Shown here: positions 15,541 through 24,172 of the stretch, piece after piece | Layout of the letters: each line of letters opens with the position of its first letter | Numbering within the stretch: position 1 is the first letter of the stretch | Source of the DNA: an uncultured Campylobacter sp. | GTDB taxonomy: Bacteria > Campylobacterota > Campylobacteria > Campylobacterales > Campylobacteraceae | Assembly: GCF_938039205.1 (NCBI RefSeq) | Contig: NZ_CALHVM010000060.1 | Location: 1-30,419 of the forward strand | DNA length: 30,419 bases | Direction: 5' to 3' | Program-made: the position numbers and the translations under genes | The notes under the pieces: generated by a model | What the model was told of the DNA's origin: nothing | Seen by the model: only the letters and a program-made list of their open reading frames with translations | Database searches by the model: none

Positions 15541-15566
15541 ATAAACCCCGAAAGGTCGGGGTTTAT
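15541..15566 (-). terminator. Intrinsic terminator of the 877-aa S-layer-like gene
   Basis: A perfect 11-bp inverted repeat, ATAAACCCCGA (15541-15551) and TCGGGGTTTAT (15556-15566), with a 4-base loop lies 9 bases after the stop codon. The short T tract makes it a moderate-strength terminator readable on either strand. Confidence 0.8.
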
Positions 15567-15574
15567 CGCGGAGA

Positions 15575-18208
15575 TTAGAGGGTTAGCTGTAGGTTTGTAC
15601 CAGCATCGGCAAGCGTAGCATTGGCTAGGTCTACTATACCGGTTAGTTTTACTACATAGTCGCTGGCGGATAGGCCAGCGGTAGCGTCTGATCTTACTAG
15701 ATAGGTGTCTGTCGCATTGCTATCTGGATCGGTGTAGGTAAAGTAAGCTAGTTTGTTGCTTGCAGCCGTTGCGACGTCTAGGGCTCTAGATAGGTTGTTT
15801 GCAAAGTCTAGCGATTTTGTTGAATCGTATCTTGCGATATTTTGATCAATGGTTCCTCCTAAATTTGCGCCTATTTTGAGTTTGTCGCCTTTAGAAAAGT
15901 CCGTGATAGTAGCCGTTTTTGATGCAGGGAATGCTGCGCTGTCGCCTACGGTTCCTAATACAAACGTATCGTCGCCCGCTCCGCCCGTTACGGTTGCGCC
16001 TGATTTGCTACCGAAGGTTATCTCGTCGTCTCCCGCTCCGCCTTTGATTACCGACTTTTCATCAAGGTGACCGCTAGCGTCAAATTTGAAATCTCCTTTT
16101 AGCGTGCTTGCGTCTACGGTTTTTAATTTTTTTAAGGCCCCGTCTAGGACTAGTTTTGTTTTTGCGTCGCCTTTTATTACCACGTTCGTTAGAGTGCCCT
16201 TATCGGCGGCGCTAGCTTTTAGATTTACGGTATTTGTAGCTGTGGCCGTCTTTTCGTCGTCTAAATTTGACGCTATATCGATGTTTTCTATATCGTCTAT
16301 TACGAAGTTGCCCGTATTTGCCAGACCAGCAGCCGTGCCTTTTGGATTAAATACTAAATTTAGCTTGTCTGAGGTGCCGTTAGCGGCATCTTTTACTTCA
16401 ACCGTAAGATCGCTTCCTAAAAGATTTTTCTCTACCGTTATAGTGGAGTTGTTTAGGGTGTTTTTGAGTGCATAGACGCCTGAGCCTTGAGCTAGGGTGA
16501 TATTATTAAAGCCTTCCCATTTTGACATATCTATATCATTTGCAATAGTATTATTAATTCTTATACCTTCGAAATTTTTAAGCGTTACCTTATCCGCTCC
16601 GGCGCCTGCAATCGTTGTAGATATAGATATTAGATCCGTTCCCGCTCCGCCGTTGATAGTTTGCTCGGCATTTGTATTATCTATGTCTACTACGTCGTTT
16701 CCTGAGCCTAAAAGCACTTGCGAGCCGGCGATGTTTTTGACCTTTAGTTCAGCGAAATTTCCGGTAAAGGATGCTGCGTTTACGTCTTTGAGCACAGTTT
16801 CTTGTTGCAGATTGATTTTTAGATCTTTTGCGTTTCCGTCAAAGGTTACTTTTTCTAACTTGTTGTGAAGAGAGGCAGAAACGAACTCGATAGTAGACTC
16901 TTTGTCGCCGTTAGCGTGGATGGTTAGCTGAGTGGCATTGTTTGCTTGTAGTTTGGCTGTGCCTTTTTCTGTGTAGTTTGTGGTTAGATCCACTTTTTCT
17001 TCGTCGGTTGCGATTTGGGCACCGTTAAAGTCGACGTCTTTTACGTTGATTTTAACTAGTTTAGCCGCGGTGAGCGCTGCTACTAGTTTTAGGTTTGCTA
17101 GGCTTAGATCTTCGACTTTATCTAGTCCGTTTGCGCCTACGGTTAGGACTTTTGCGTTTGCGCCTAGATTTATGCTAGCTTTTGTAGCCTCTTTTGCGGA
17201 TATAGCGCTATCATCTCCGCCTTTTACGGATATCTCTTTTGCTTTATCTGCCGTTAGAGTGGCGATTTTATTCGTATCTATCGTTACTTTTTCTTTGGTA
17301 TCTGTTTCTAGCTTTATATCCCCAGGGGATGTAATGCTTAGATTATCAAGACCTTTGTTTAGTTTACTCAAGGCCGGTGCTGCTGGAGCCTTTATTGTTA
17401 CCTCTGATCTTATCTCTAAATTTTCTATGTTGGTTACGCCTCTCATGGCATTATCGATATTGTCTAGATCAAGCTCCGAATTTGAGCCGTTTTTTAGTAC
17501 GGTTACTTTTAGCGTATCTTTACCGCCTAAGCCGTCTAGAGTGTCTAGAGAGGACAAAGTAGAAGTCTTATCGCCGTCACCAGAATAGTAAACAGCGCTA
17601 AAAGTATCGTCGCCTTCGGTGCCCTTAAGCGTATCGACTCCGGTAGTGAAAATTTTACTTCCCGGTTTTGCAGCGTCTGCTAGTTGGTCTATTTTAGCTT
17701 TTTGCTCCTCTAGGTTGGTGCTGTTTGTGGTCTCGATAATCTGCTGGAACGGAGCATAGTTAAAGTTGCCAGATCCGTCGCTTTCTATGTCGGTTATCTT
17801 TTCAGCCATATATGCCGCGATAGCGGTTTTGTTTGCAAATACCGCCGCTGCCGTAGGGTCTGCCGCGATAGCCTCAGGCGATCTTGCTACTTGGAAAAGA
17901 GTAACTAGAGTCTCGCCTCTTGTGTGTCCTAGCTCTAGGTGGCGCACCCAAGCGTTTATGCCGTCTGGATCCTGAGAGTAATCTTTACCTAGGATATTTT
18001 TGTAGATATTTTCTACATATCCTCTGTTTGTATCTATTCTACCGTTAAAATATGCTGCGATAGCAGGGCTTTGTAGCATAGCGTCTGCGGTTTGCGCTTG
18101 ATCTCTAAAAACGCCTGCCGAAACCCATGCGTTTAAACCAGCGCCTTCGGGTGCTCTGTTAAATAATGCCACATAAAGTTGGGCTACTTGTGCTTTTGTT
18201 ACTGCCAT
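15575..18208 (-). CDS. DUF4214/RTX-like surface-layer protein 1
   Basis: This 877-residue protein is a likely S-layer or large surface protein exported by the type I system at 21339-26744. It has no Sec signal peptide. The N-terminus (MAVTKAQVAQLYVALFNRAP, about 1-75) is a DUF4214 domain; roughly the first 190 residues are shared with the proteins at 18378 and 26856. A long, repetitive, Asn/Asp/Lys/Thr-rich middle looks like a beta-helix. RTX-type motifs include GGAGTDLIS in the middle and GGAGDDEIT and GGAGDDTFV at about 723-750, then ITDFSKGDKLKIG. The end (DYVVKLTGIVDLANA...LQLTL) resembles the other two and probably carries the secretion signal. I see no cysteine. Promoter, strong RBS and terminator are its own. 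Confidence 0.88.
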   Translation of the reverse strand: MAVTKAQVAQLYVALFNRAPEGAGLNAWVSAGVFRDQAQTADAMLQSPAIAAYFNGRIDTNRGYVENIYKNILGKDYSQDPDGINAWVRHLELGHTRGETLVTLFQVARSPEAIAADPTAAAVFANKTAIAAYMAEKITDIESDGSGNFNYAPFQQIIETTNSTNLEEQKAKIDQLADAAKPGSKIFTTGVDTLKGTEGDDTFSAVYYSGDGDKTSTLSSLDTLDGLGGKDTLKVTVLKNGSNSELDLDNIDNAMRGVTNIENLEIRSEVTIKAPAAPALSKLNKGLDNLSITSPGDIKLETDTKEKVTIDTNKIATLTADKAKEISVKGGDDSAISAKEATKASINLGANAKVLTVGANGLDKVEDLSLANLKLVAALTAAKLVKINVKDVDFNGAQIATDEEKVDLTTNYTEKGTAKLQANNATQLTIHANGDKESTIEFVSASLHNKLEKVTFDGNAKDLKINLQQETVLKDVNAASFTGNFAELKVKNIAGSQVLLGSGNDVVDIDNTNAEQTINGGAGTDLISISTTIAGAGADKVTLKNFEGIRINNTIANDIDMSKWEGFNNITLAQGSGVYALKNTLNNSTITVEKNLLGSDLTVEVKDAANGTSDKLNLVFNPKGTAAGLANTGNFVIDDIENIDIASNLDDEKTATATNTVNLKASAADKGTLTNVVIKGDAKTKLVLDGALKKLKTVDASTLKGDFKFDASGHLDEKSVIKGGAGDDEITFGSKSGATVTGGAGDDTFVLGTVGDSAAFPASKTATITDFSKGDKLKIGANLGGTIDQNIARYDSTKSLDFANNLSRALDVATAASNKLAYFTYTDPDSNATDTYLVRSDATAGLSASDYVVKLTGIVDLANATLADAGTNLQLTL

Positions 18209-18214
18209 AAAAGG

Positions 18215-18262
18215 CCTCCTTTGGGTAAATTGGGATTTTTGTTTAATTCCATGGCGATTATA
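18215..18262 (-). promoter_or_regulatory. Promoter and strong RBS of S-layer-like gene 1
   Basis: On the minus strand an extended -10 TGCTATAAT (TATAAT at 18257-18262) is followed by a leader of about 42 bases and AAAGGAGG (18215-18222), fully complementary to the 16S 3' end, 6 bases before the ATG. The TGCTATAAT form is shared with the promoter at 26784. Confidence 0.75.
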
Positions 18263-18293
18263 GCATTAAATTCCTGATTGTCGATAAATCGTA

Positions 18294-18346
18294 GATAAAA
18301 AAAATGAAAATCTGGGCGGCAGAACCGCACTGTGTCGGCCTGCCGC
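18294..18346 (-). terminator. Intrinsic terminator of S-layer-like gene 2
   Basis: GCGGCAG (minus strand from 18346) pairs with CTGCCGC (to 18316), with an inner CCG/CGG pairing, and is followed on the minus strand by a T-rich run (TTTTCATTTTTTTTATC, 18294-18310). It separates the two tandem S-layer-like genes, so gene 1 needs its own promoter. Confidence 0.75.
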
Positions 18347-18377
18347 TGATGAAGGATAAAAATGAATTTAGGCGAAA

Positions 18378-21083
18378 TTATAAGACGATATTGTGATCGC
18401 TATCTACTCTCGCTCCGCTTAGATCTACCGTGCCGGCTAGCTTGGTCACGTAGTCGTCCTGCCCTACGCCTTGCACGCCGTCGGACGTAACGATGTAGGT
18501 GTTTGACTGATAGGTGAAATACGCACTCTTTGACGCGTGCTGAGCTGCCGCCTTTTCGGCTTCGCGTAAGTTGTTGGCAAAGTCTAGCGATGCGTCCGAG
18601 TCGTACTTGGCGATAGAATTTGACTCCGCGGCGCCTCCTCCGGTGTATAGCTTGTCGCCTTTGCTAAAGTCGGTGATAGAGCTTAGTTTATCCGTGCCAA
18701 AAGGCGAATTTGCCTCCGCTCCTAGCTTGCCGACCTTAAAGACGTCGTTGCCCGCTCCGCCCGTTACTTTAAGGCCCGCCACCGAGCCGAAGCTTAGCGT
18801 ATCGTCTCCGCTGCCGCCTTTTACGACGCCGCCCCTTTCGACGTGATTTCCCGCGTCAAACGTAAATTTGCCTGTTAGCGAGCTTGCGTCAACGCCTTTT
18901 ATTTTTACGATATTCGCGCCTAGTTTTAGTTCGGTATTGCCGTCGCCGCTCACGTAGACGCCCGATAGTGCGCATTTAGTCGCGTCGCTAGCGTTTAGGT
19001 TTATTACGTTTTTGGCTGAGGCGGTTTTTGCCGTATCGGCGCTTGAGACTATGCGGACGTTTTCGATGCCGTCTATGACGAAATTTCCGGTATTGTCCAG
19101 TCCTGCCGTATTTGCTTTAGGGTTTATCTTTAAGATTAGCGTATCGTCTGCGCCGCTCGCCGCGTCTTTGATATTTACGGCTATGTCGTTTGCGATCGCG
19201 GCGTTTTCGACGACTATCGTAGAGTTGTTCGCTAGATTATCTATCTTTGCTCCCGCTCCCGCTCCGCCGGCTAGCGTTACGGAGCCCAAATTTGCCCATT
19301 TAGTCATATCTACGGCCCCACTTAAGGCGTCGGTTATCTTTAAATTTTCAAAATTTAAAAGAGAAAGCTTATTTGTCGTCGCGGTAGCTACGGCAGAGGT
19401 TACGACCACGGTGTCTTCGCCCGCGCCGCCGTCGATACTATGGACATTTGCCGCGCTATCTATCTCTACGAAATCGTCCCCGCCGCCTAATTTTGCGGTA
19501 GCGTTTTGGACGTTTTTGAGTTTTAGGTTTGAGAAATTACCCTCGTAAGCGCTAGAGTCGAAATTCGTAAGATTTGTTTGAGCCGACAAGTCCATAGCAA
19601 ATTCTCTCATGCCGCCGTCTACCGCAATCTTGGTTAGCGACGTGATATTGCCCAGGTCTAGCTGGCCTTTTTTACCCGCTTTAGCGTGTAAATTTAGCAT
19701 TTTTACTTTATCGGCCGCGCTTGAAGATAGTTTAGCTAGGCCTTCGTCCGCGTAAGACATCGTAAAATCCACGTCCCGTTCGTCGGTTCGGATGGAGTTG
19801 GCGCCAAAATCAACGTCCGTCACGCTGATCTTTTTGGTGCCGTATGCGATGAGTACGTTATTTCCGGAGGTATCGTTTATCTTTAAATTTGCAAGCATCA
19901 AATCGGCGGCTTGGGTCGTGAAGTTTTTAAGAGCATTGGTTTTGCTTTTTAGATCGATATTTACGGTCTTTGCACTCGTTGCGACTTCGGTTTCGCCGTT
20001 GGCTTTCAAATTTAACGTCTGCGCGGCGGTTGCGGCGATATTTGCCTTGCCTTCGCTGTTTACGTTTACGGTTTTAGCGTCTTGCGCGATCAAAGCTACG
20101 TCCGATTTTGCCGAGATATCGATGCTTTGCGCATTTTTTGCGTTTAGCGAAACTTTGCCGGTCGTATTTACGGAGACTTTGTTCGTCGCATCGGTCTCGG
20201 ATATGCTCACGTCGCCTATGGTAGAGATGTTTAAATTTTCCAGTCCGAAGTTAAATTTGACTCCGGCGGCGTCAAATTGTGTTTCAGAGATCAAATTTAG
20301 ATTTTCGACGTTGCTTACACCTTTAAAGATATTTTGAAGCTCGGTCGTAGTCAAATTTTGCGGAGCGTCGTTTTTAAACACGGTCAAATTTAACGTGTCT
20401 TTGCCGGCGCCGCCGTCGACTTTATCAAGCGGCGACAAAGTAGACTTTTGCGTGCCATTGCCTGCGTAGTAAACACCGTTAAATACGTCGTTGCCCGCGG
20501 TGCCCGTTATGTTGTCTAGACCGTCGGTTAGGCTCTTTTCGACGCCTTTGCTGGCTAGCTCGTCTATTTTGGCTTTTTGCGCTTCTAAATTTGACTCGTT
20601 CGTCGTCCTGATAATCTCCTGAAACGGCGCGTAGTCGAAATTTCCGCTGCCGTCTTTGCCGATATCGCCTATTTTTTCCGCCATATAGGCCGCGACTGCG
20701 GATTTATTTTCGAAAATTTTAGCAGCCCTAGGATCGGCCGCCTTAGCCTCCGCCGATGCCGCTACCTCGAAAAGCTTCGTTAGCGTCTCGCCTCTGGTAT
20801 GGCCGGCTTGTAGATGCCTTACCCACGCATCTATGCCTGCCGGATCTTGCGAGTAGTCCTTACCGAGGATGTTTTTATAGATATTTTCGATATAGCCTTT
20901 ATCGGTATCTATACTGCCGTTAAAGTACGACTGTACGGCTGGCGCCTTGAGCATATCGTCGGCTATTTGCGCTTGAGTTTTGTTGGCTCCGGCGCTTACC
21001 CACGCGTTTAATCCGGCTCCTTCCGGTGCTCTGTTAAACAATGCCACATAAAGCTGGGCGACTTGTGCTTGCGTTACTGCCAT
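18378..21083 (-). CDS. DUF4214/RTX-like surface-layer protein 2
   Basis: This 901-residue paralogue of the 877-aa protein lies directly upstream on the same strand. The DUF4214 N-terminus (MAVTQAQVAQLYVALFNRAP) and the segment YKNILGKDYSQDPAGIDAWV are nearly the same as in the other copies. RTX-type motifs are GGAGKDTLN near 230, GGGDDFVEI and GGAGEDTVV in the middle, and GGSGDDTLS and GGAGNDVFK near the C-terminus. The C-terminal DDYVTKLAGTVDLSGA matches the family ending. The middle is beta-helix-like and has diverged from gene 1. GC is high in parts (39 of 60 bases in 19381-19440). AAGGAG (21089-21094) precedes the ATG. The likely function is an S-layer or surface array protein secreted by the adjacent type I system; the assignment is by context and architecture. 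Confidence 0.88.
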   Translation of the reverse strand: MAVTQAQVAQLYVALFNRAPEGAGLNAWVSAGANKTQAQIADDMLKAPAVQSYFNGSIDTDKGYIENIYKNILGKDYSQDPAGIDAWVRHLQAGHTRGETLTKLFEVAASAEAKAADPRAAKIFENKSAVAAYMAEKIGDIGKDGSGNFDYAPFQEIIRTTNESNLEAQKAKIDELASKGVEKSLTDGLDNITGTAGNDVFNGVYYAGNGTQKSTLSPLDKVDGGAGKDTLNLTVFKNDAPQNLTTTELQNIFKGVSNVENLNLISETQFDAAGVKFNFGLENLNISTIGDVSISETDATNKVSVNTTGKVSLNAKNAQSIDISAKSDVALIAQDAKTVNVNSEGKANIAATAAQTLNLKANGETEVATSAKTVNIDLKSKTNALKNFTTQAADLMLANLKINDTSGNNVLIAYGTKKISVTDVDFGANSIRTDERDVDFTMSYADEGLAKLSSSAADKVKMLNLHAKAGKKGQLDLGNITSLTKIAVDGGMREFAMDLSAQTNLTNFDSSAYEGNFSNLKLKNVQNATAKLGGGDDFVEIDSAANVHSIDGGAGEDTVVVTSAVATATTNKLSLLNFENLKITDALSGAVDMTKWANLGSVTLAGGAGAGAKIDNLANNSTIVVENAAIANDIAVNIKDAASGADDTLILKINPKANTAGLDNTGNFVIDGIENVRIVSSADTAKTASAKNVINLNASDATKCALSGVYVSGDGNTELKLGANIVKIKGVDASSLTGKFTFDAGNHVERGGVVKGGSGDDTLSFGSVAGLKVTGGAGNDVFKVGKLGAEANSPFGTDKLSSITDFSKGDKLYTGGGAAESNSIAKYDSDASLDFANNLREAEKAAAQHASKSAYFTYQSNTYIVTSDGVQGVGQDDYVTKLAGTVDLSGARVDSDHNIVL

Positions 21084-21107
21084 ATTGGCTCCTTAGAAGT
21101 GAATTTT

Positions 21108-21206
21108 AGTACTACGTACTAATGATAGTAAACGACAAACATCGTATATTACGATATCTAGGCTAAAAAATCATAAAATACAACGAGTGTTTACCGCGGA
21201 ATTATA
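21108..21206 (-). promoter_or_regulatory. Promoter and palindromic leader of S-layer-like gene 2
   Basis: TATAAT on the minus strand at 21201-21206 (context TTGCTTATAATTCC) is the best -10 box. The predicted leader of about 110 bases contains two perfect palindromes, ATCGTA-TAT-TACGAT (21141-21155) and AGTAC-TAC-GTACT (21108-21120). They could be RNA hairpins, operator sites, or both. The region is shared with the divergent sap operon promoter. Confidence 0.5.
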
Positions 21207-21294
21207 AGCAATAACTATTCCATAGAATTTGTAGCTTAAAAAATAAAATTAGTTACTCTGGCACTTTTTAATATTTATTTAAGCATAAAAGGAT

Positions 21295-21332
21295 TACAAT
21301 CACATTCTTGATGTTTTAGTTACTGGTTAAGG
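21295..21332 (+). promoter_or_regulatory. Probable sap operon promoter and RBS
   Basis: TACAAT at 21295-21300 follows a T/A-rich stretch; AAGG (21329-21332) lies 6 bases before the TTG start at 21339. A 9-base direct repeat TTAGTTACT flanks the -10 region (21249-21257 and 21316-21324). The promoter diverges from that of S-layer-like gene 2 across about 90 bases. Confidence 0.5.
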
Positions 21333-21338
21333 TAAATT

Positions 21339-22451
21339 TTGGGTAGAGCGGTTAGAGAAATAAAATCAGAAATGGTTTTGATAAAACAAAAGGGCAACTT
21401 TTTTGCCGATCAAAGCGAAAAAGATCTTTATGTTGAAATTTTAAGTTCTCTAACCCAAAAATACGATATGGAAATTTTAGGCTACATTCTGGAGTCTAAT
21501 TCCATATCGCTATTTTTGAAATCCTTAAATATACCTAAGATCATGCAAGAGCTAAATAGCACCTTTATAAGAAATAGGAATAAAGCGCGGGGTTATATCC
21601 AAGAAAGCGACATCAAAAGATACGAAATCCGAGACGTTTTTATAAACGAATTTGAGGATGTTTTGGCATTTTTGCAGCAAAACGGCGGATATACCTTCAG
21701 AAGCATCGACAAAAACTTAAGTTTAGCAAAAAAAATAGAGATTCAAAATTTTAAAAAAAGGATTGAAATGAAAATAGTTGCTTTAAATTCAGAAGTACAT
21801 AACGGAGTGTCTTATCATCAAGATGCGTTACCAAATTTCCCGTTTGCGGAGATAGTGGCGAGCGAGGCATTTTTCTGCGAGAAAGATTTACCTATAGTTT
21901 TCACGAACGACGTAGTGCCTAAACTGCTAGTACTACTAGGTAGAAATGAAAATTTAATAATAGATAAAAACTACAAAGGCTACGTACCTGCGATCTTGCA
22001 AAACTATCCTTTTACTCTGGCTAAAGTCGAGGATAAAAATATCCTTTGTATAGACGAGGATGCGCCTCAGCTAAAAGGTAAAGGCGAAAAATTATTCAAG
22101 AAAAACGAAGAGCCGAGCGAATTTTTGCAAAACACCATAAACGCTATGCAAAACTACAATGCCCAGCTAGAAGCTACGCAAAAAGCGTTAGAAGAGATCA
22201 AAAAGGCTGGAATTTTGATAAACAAAGAGCTTACAGTATCCGATAATGACAAGAAAATCACCTTAATCAAAGGCTTTTCTGTCGTGAGCAGAAAAAAACT
22301 AAACGAGCTTGACGACGCTACTTTGGCCGATTTTGTTAGAAAGGGCTATGTTAGCCTAATAGATGCGCACATTAGAAGCTTAACGAATTTGGAAAATTTG
22401 GCGGGTAGAATTTTAGAAAACGAAAGTAAAAAAGAAAATGAAAGTAAATGA
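21339..22451 (+). CDS. sapC: SapC-family protein with degenerate RAYT transposase-like N-terminus
   Basis: The 370-residue product has two parts. Residues about 145-360 match the SapC family (PF07277): FPFAEIVASEAFF, LPIVFTNDV, LLGRNENLIID, GYVPAILQNYPFTLA and ILCIDEDAPQL. SapC is encoded with the S-layer exporter in C. fetus, but its function is unknown. Residues 1-115 align by eye with REP-associated Y1/HUH transposases: MGRAVR, KQKGNFFAD, KYDMEILGYILESNSISLFL and IMQELNSTFIRNRNKARG. The catalytic HxH is replaced (ESNSISL for MPNHVHL). The TTG start has AAGG upstream and fits the transposase-like N-terminus. A second start, ATG 21768 with AAAGGA at 21757-21762, would give SapC alone (227 aa). 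It overlaps sapD by 14 bases. Confidence 0.85.
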   Translation: MGRAVREIKSEMVLIKQKGNFFADQSEKDLYVEILSSLTQKYDMEILGYILESNSISLFLKSLNIPKIMQELNSTFIRNRNKARGYIQESDIKRYEIRDVFINEFEDVLAFLQQNGGYTFRSIDKNLSLAKKIEIQNFKKRIEMKIVALNSEVHNGVSYHQDALPNFPFAEIVASEAFFCEKDLPIVFTNDVVPKLLVLLGRNENLIIDKNYKGYVPAILQNYPFTLAKVEDKNILCIDEDAPQLKGKGEKLFKKNEEPSEFLQNTINAMQNYNAQLEATQKALEEIKKAGILINKELTVSDNDKKITLIKGFSVVSRKKLNELDDATLADFVRKGYVSLIDAHIRSLTNLENLAGRILENESKKENESK

Positions 22452-24171
22452 ACTAAAGGAGAGTATTAAAAAATCCAAACACGCTATGATATATGCTGGA
22501 ATTTTCAGCATGTTCATAAATGTTTTGATGCTAACTTCTCCTCTATATATGTTACAACTTTACGGTAGGGTCGTAACGTCAAGAAGCCTTGATACGTTAT
22601 TTTTCCTTACGCTGATAGTTATATTTTTATATCTATGTATGATGTTTTTCGAAATTTTACGTTCGAGAATTTTGGTAGTTTTTTCAAACCAGATAGACTT
22701 AAGGCTGTCCGAGAGAGTGTATGACGCGATCTTTAAACTCTCGGCTAGGCAGCCCGGCAGGGTATCTTCTCAGCCGATGAGAGATCTAAATACCATAAAA
22801 CAATATCTCAGCACCAACGGCGTGTTTGCATTTCTTGACGCGCCGTGGCTACCTTTTTATATATTGATACTGTTTTTCTTCCACCCGTATTTTGGATATT
22901 TTAGTATCGCGGCTGCGATCGTTTTGTTTATTTTGGCTCTTTTAAACGAAGGTGCGACTAAAGACGGACTAAAAAGGTCAAATGACGCTTTTGGCGCCGA
23001 AACCCGCTTTGTCGATCTAAATTTGAGAAATTCCGAAGTCATCCAAGCTATGGGCATGAACGGAAATTTAAAGAAAATTTGGCACAAAAAGCATAATGAA
23101 TTTCTAGAAGCTCACTCCGAGTCTAGCGTAAAAGCCGGAATGTACGCAAATATCAGTAAGGTATTTCGCGTCGTTTCCCAGTCGCTAATGCTTGGTCTTG
23201 GCGCGTATCTGGTCGTCTTGCAGGAAGTGAATCCGGGCATGATGATCGCGGGCTCTATTATCATGGGTCGCGCGCTAGCTCCGCTTGATATATTGATCTC
23301 AAGCTGGAAAAGCTATAAGAACACCAAAGAGAGCTATGCTAGACTTTCGCAGTTTTTGGAGGATTTCCCTGCCGACAACGAAAAGCTTAAGCTTCCGGAT
23401 CCAAAAGGCGATATTTTCCTAGAAACCATAAGCCTAGTACCGCCTCACGGCAAAGCGCCTACTTTGATGGGCATAAATTTCGAGCTTAAAAGCGGAGATA
23501 TGTGCGCGATTATCGGTCCGAGCGCTGCTGGTAAAAGCTCGCTAGCTAGAGCAATGCTAGGCGTGTGGCCTGTATTTCATGGCGTAGTTCGCGTGGACGG
23601 AGCCGACATCACTCAGTACAATAGCGACCACTTGGGGCAGTTTGTGGGGTATTTACCGCAAGACGTCGAGCTTTTTGAAGGCAATATCGCAGAAAACATC
23701 GCGAGATTCGGCGAACTGGATAGCGAAGCGATCGTGCGGGCCGCAAAGCTAGCCAACGTGCACGATATGATATTAAATTTACCGGACGGCTATGAAACTA
23801 AAATAGGCATAGGCGGAGCCAGCCTAAGCGGCGGTCAACGTCAAAGAGTCGCTCTTGCCAGAGCGCTTTATAAGGAGCCTAAAATAATCGTACTGGACGA
23901 ACCTAACGCTAGCCTAGACGAAGAGGGCGAAAGAGCGCTATTTGCCGCTCTTGCGTCGATGAAAGGTAAGGCAACTATAGTGCTAATAACGCACAAGTTA
24001 AATATCTTAAATTTGGTTGATAAAATTGCCGTTTTAAATGCGGGAAGATTGATGTACTTTGGCGCCAGAGATGCGGTATTGGCTGAGCTTGGCAAGGCAA
24101 ATGCGCAACAACCACAGGTCGCAGAACAACAAAAAAGGCGTAGCATAAGCCTAGAAGATGCGGAGGGCTAA
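22438..24171 (+). CDS. sapD: Type I secretion ABC transporter (SapD/PrtD type)
   Basis: This is the inner-membrane ATPase/permease of a type I secretion system, powering one-step export of the S-layer-like proteins. The 577 residues form an N-terminal transmembrane domain (hydrophobic helices at about 18-40, 52-72, 135-170, 248-275) and a C-terminal ATPase: Walker A GPSAAGKSS (360-368), Q-loop Q408, signature LSGGQRQR (463-470), Walker B IIVLDE (483-488) and H-switch LITHK. There is no C39 peptidase or C39-like domain, as in the PrtD/RsaD group rather than HlyB. The ATG at 22438 overlaps the end of sapC. The next gene starts one base after its stop. Confidence 0.95.
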   Translation: MKVNELKESIKKSKHAMIYAGIFSMFINVLMLTSPLYMLQLYGRVVTSRSLDTLFFLTLIVIFLYLCMMFFEILRSRILVVFSNQIDLRLSERVYDAIFKLSARQPGRVSSQPMRDLNTIKQYLSTNGVFAFLDAPWLPFYILILFFFHPYFGYFSIAAAIVLFILALLNEGATKDGLKRSNDAFGAETRFVDLNLRNSEVIQAMGMNGNLKKIWHKKHNEFLEAHSESSVKAGMYANISKVFRVVSQSLMLGLGAYLVVLQEVNPGMMIAGSIIMGRALAPLDILISSWKSYKNTKESYARLSQFLEDFPADNEKLKLPDPKGDIFLETISLVPPHGKAPTLMGINFELKSGDMCAIIGPSAAGKSSLARAMLGVWPVFHGVVRVDGADITQYNSDHLGQFVGYLPQDVELFEGNIAENIARFGELDSEAIVRAAKLANVHDMILNLPDGYETKIGIGGASLSGGQRQRVALARALYKEPKIIVLDEPNASLDEEGERALFAALASMKGKATIVLITHKLNILNLVDKIAVLNAGRLMYFGARDAVLAELGKANAQQPQVAEQQKRRSISLEDAEG

Positions 24172-24172
24172 G

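Noticed and set aside
15849..20337. Long plus-strand frames (up to about 200 codons) opposite the S-layer-like genes
   Set aside because: They are antisense shadows rich in Ser/Leu/Pro caused by the biased codon use of the real genes, and lack start signals.
13486..21108. A 16-base match (TAAAATTCACTTCTAA) between 13486-13501 and the complement of 21093-21108
   Set aside because: It is AT-rich and short enough to occur by chance among all pairs in 30 kb, and it does not extend.
21259..21264. TGGCAC, resembling the -24 part of a sigma54 promoter
   Set aside because: The required GC of the -12 element is missing at the correct distance (the sequence continues TTTTTAATA).
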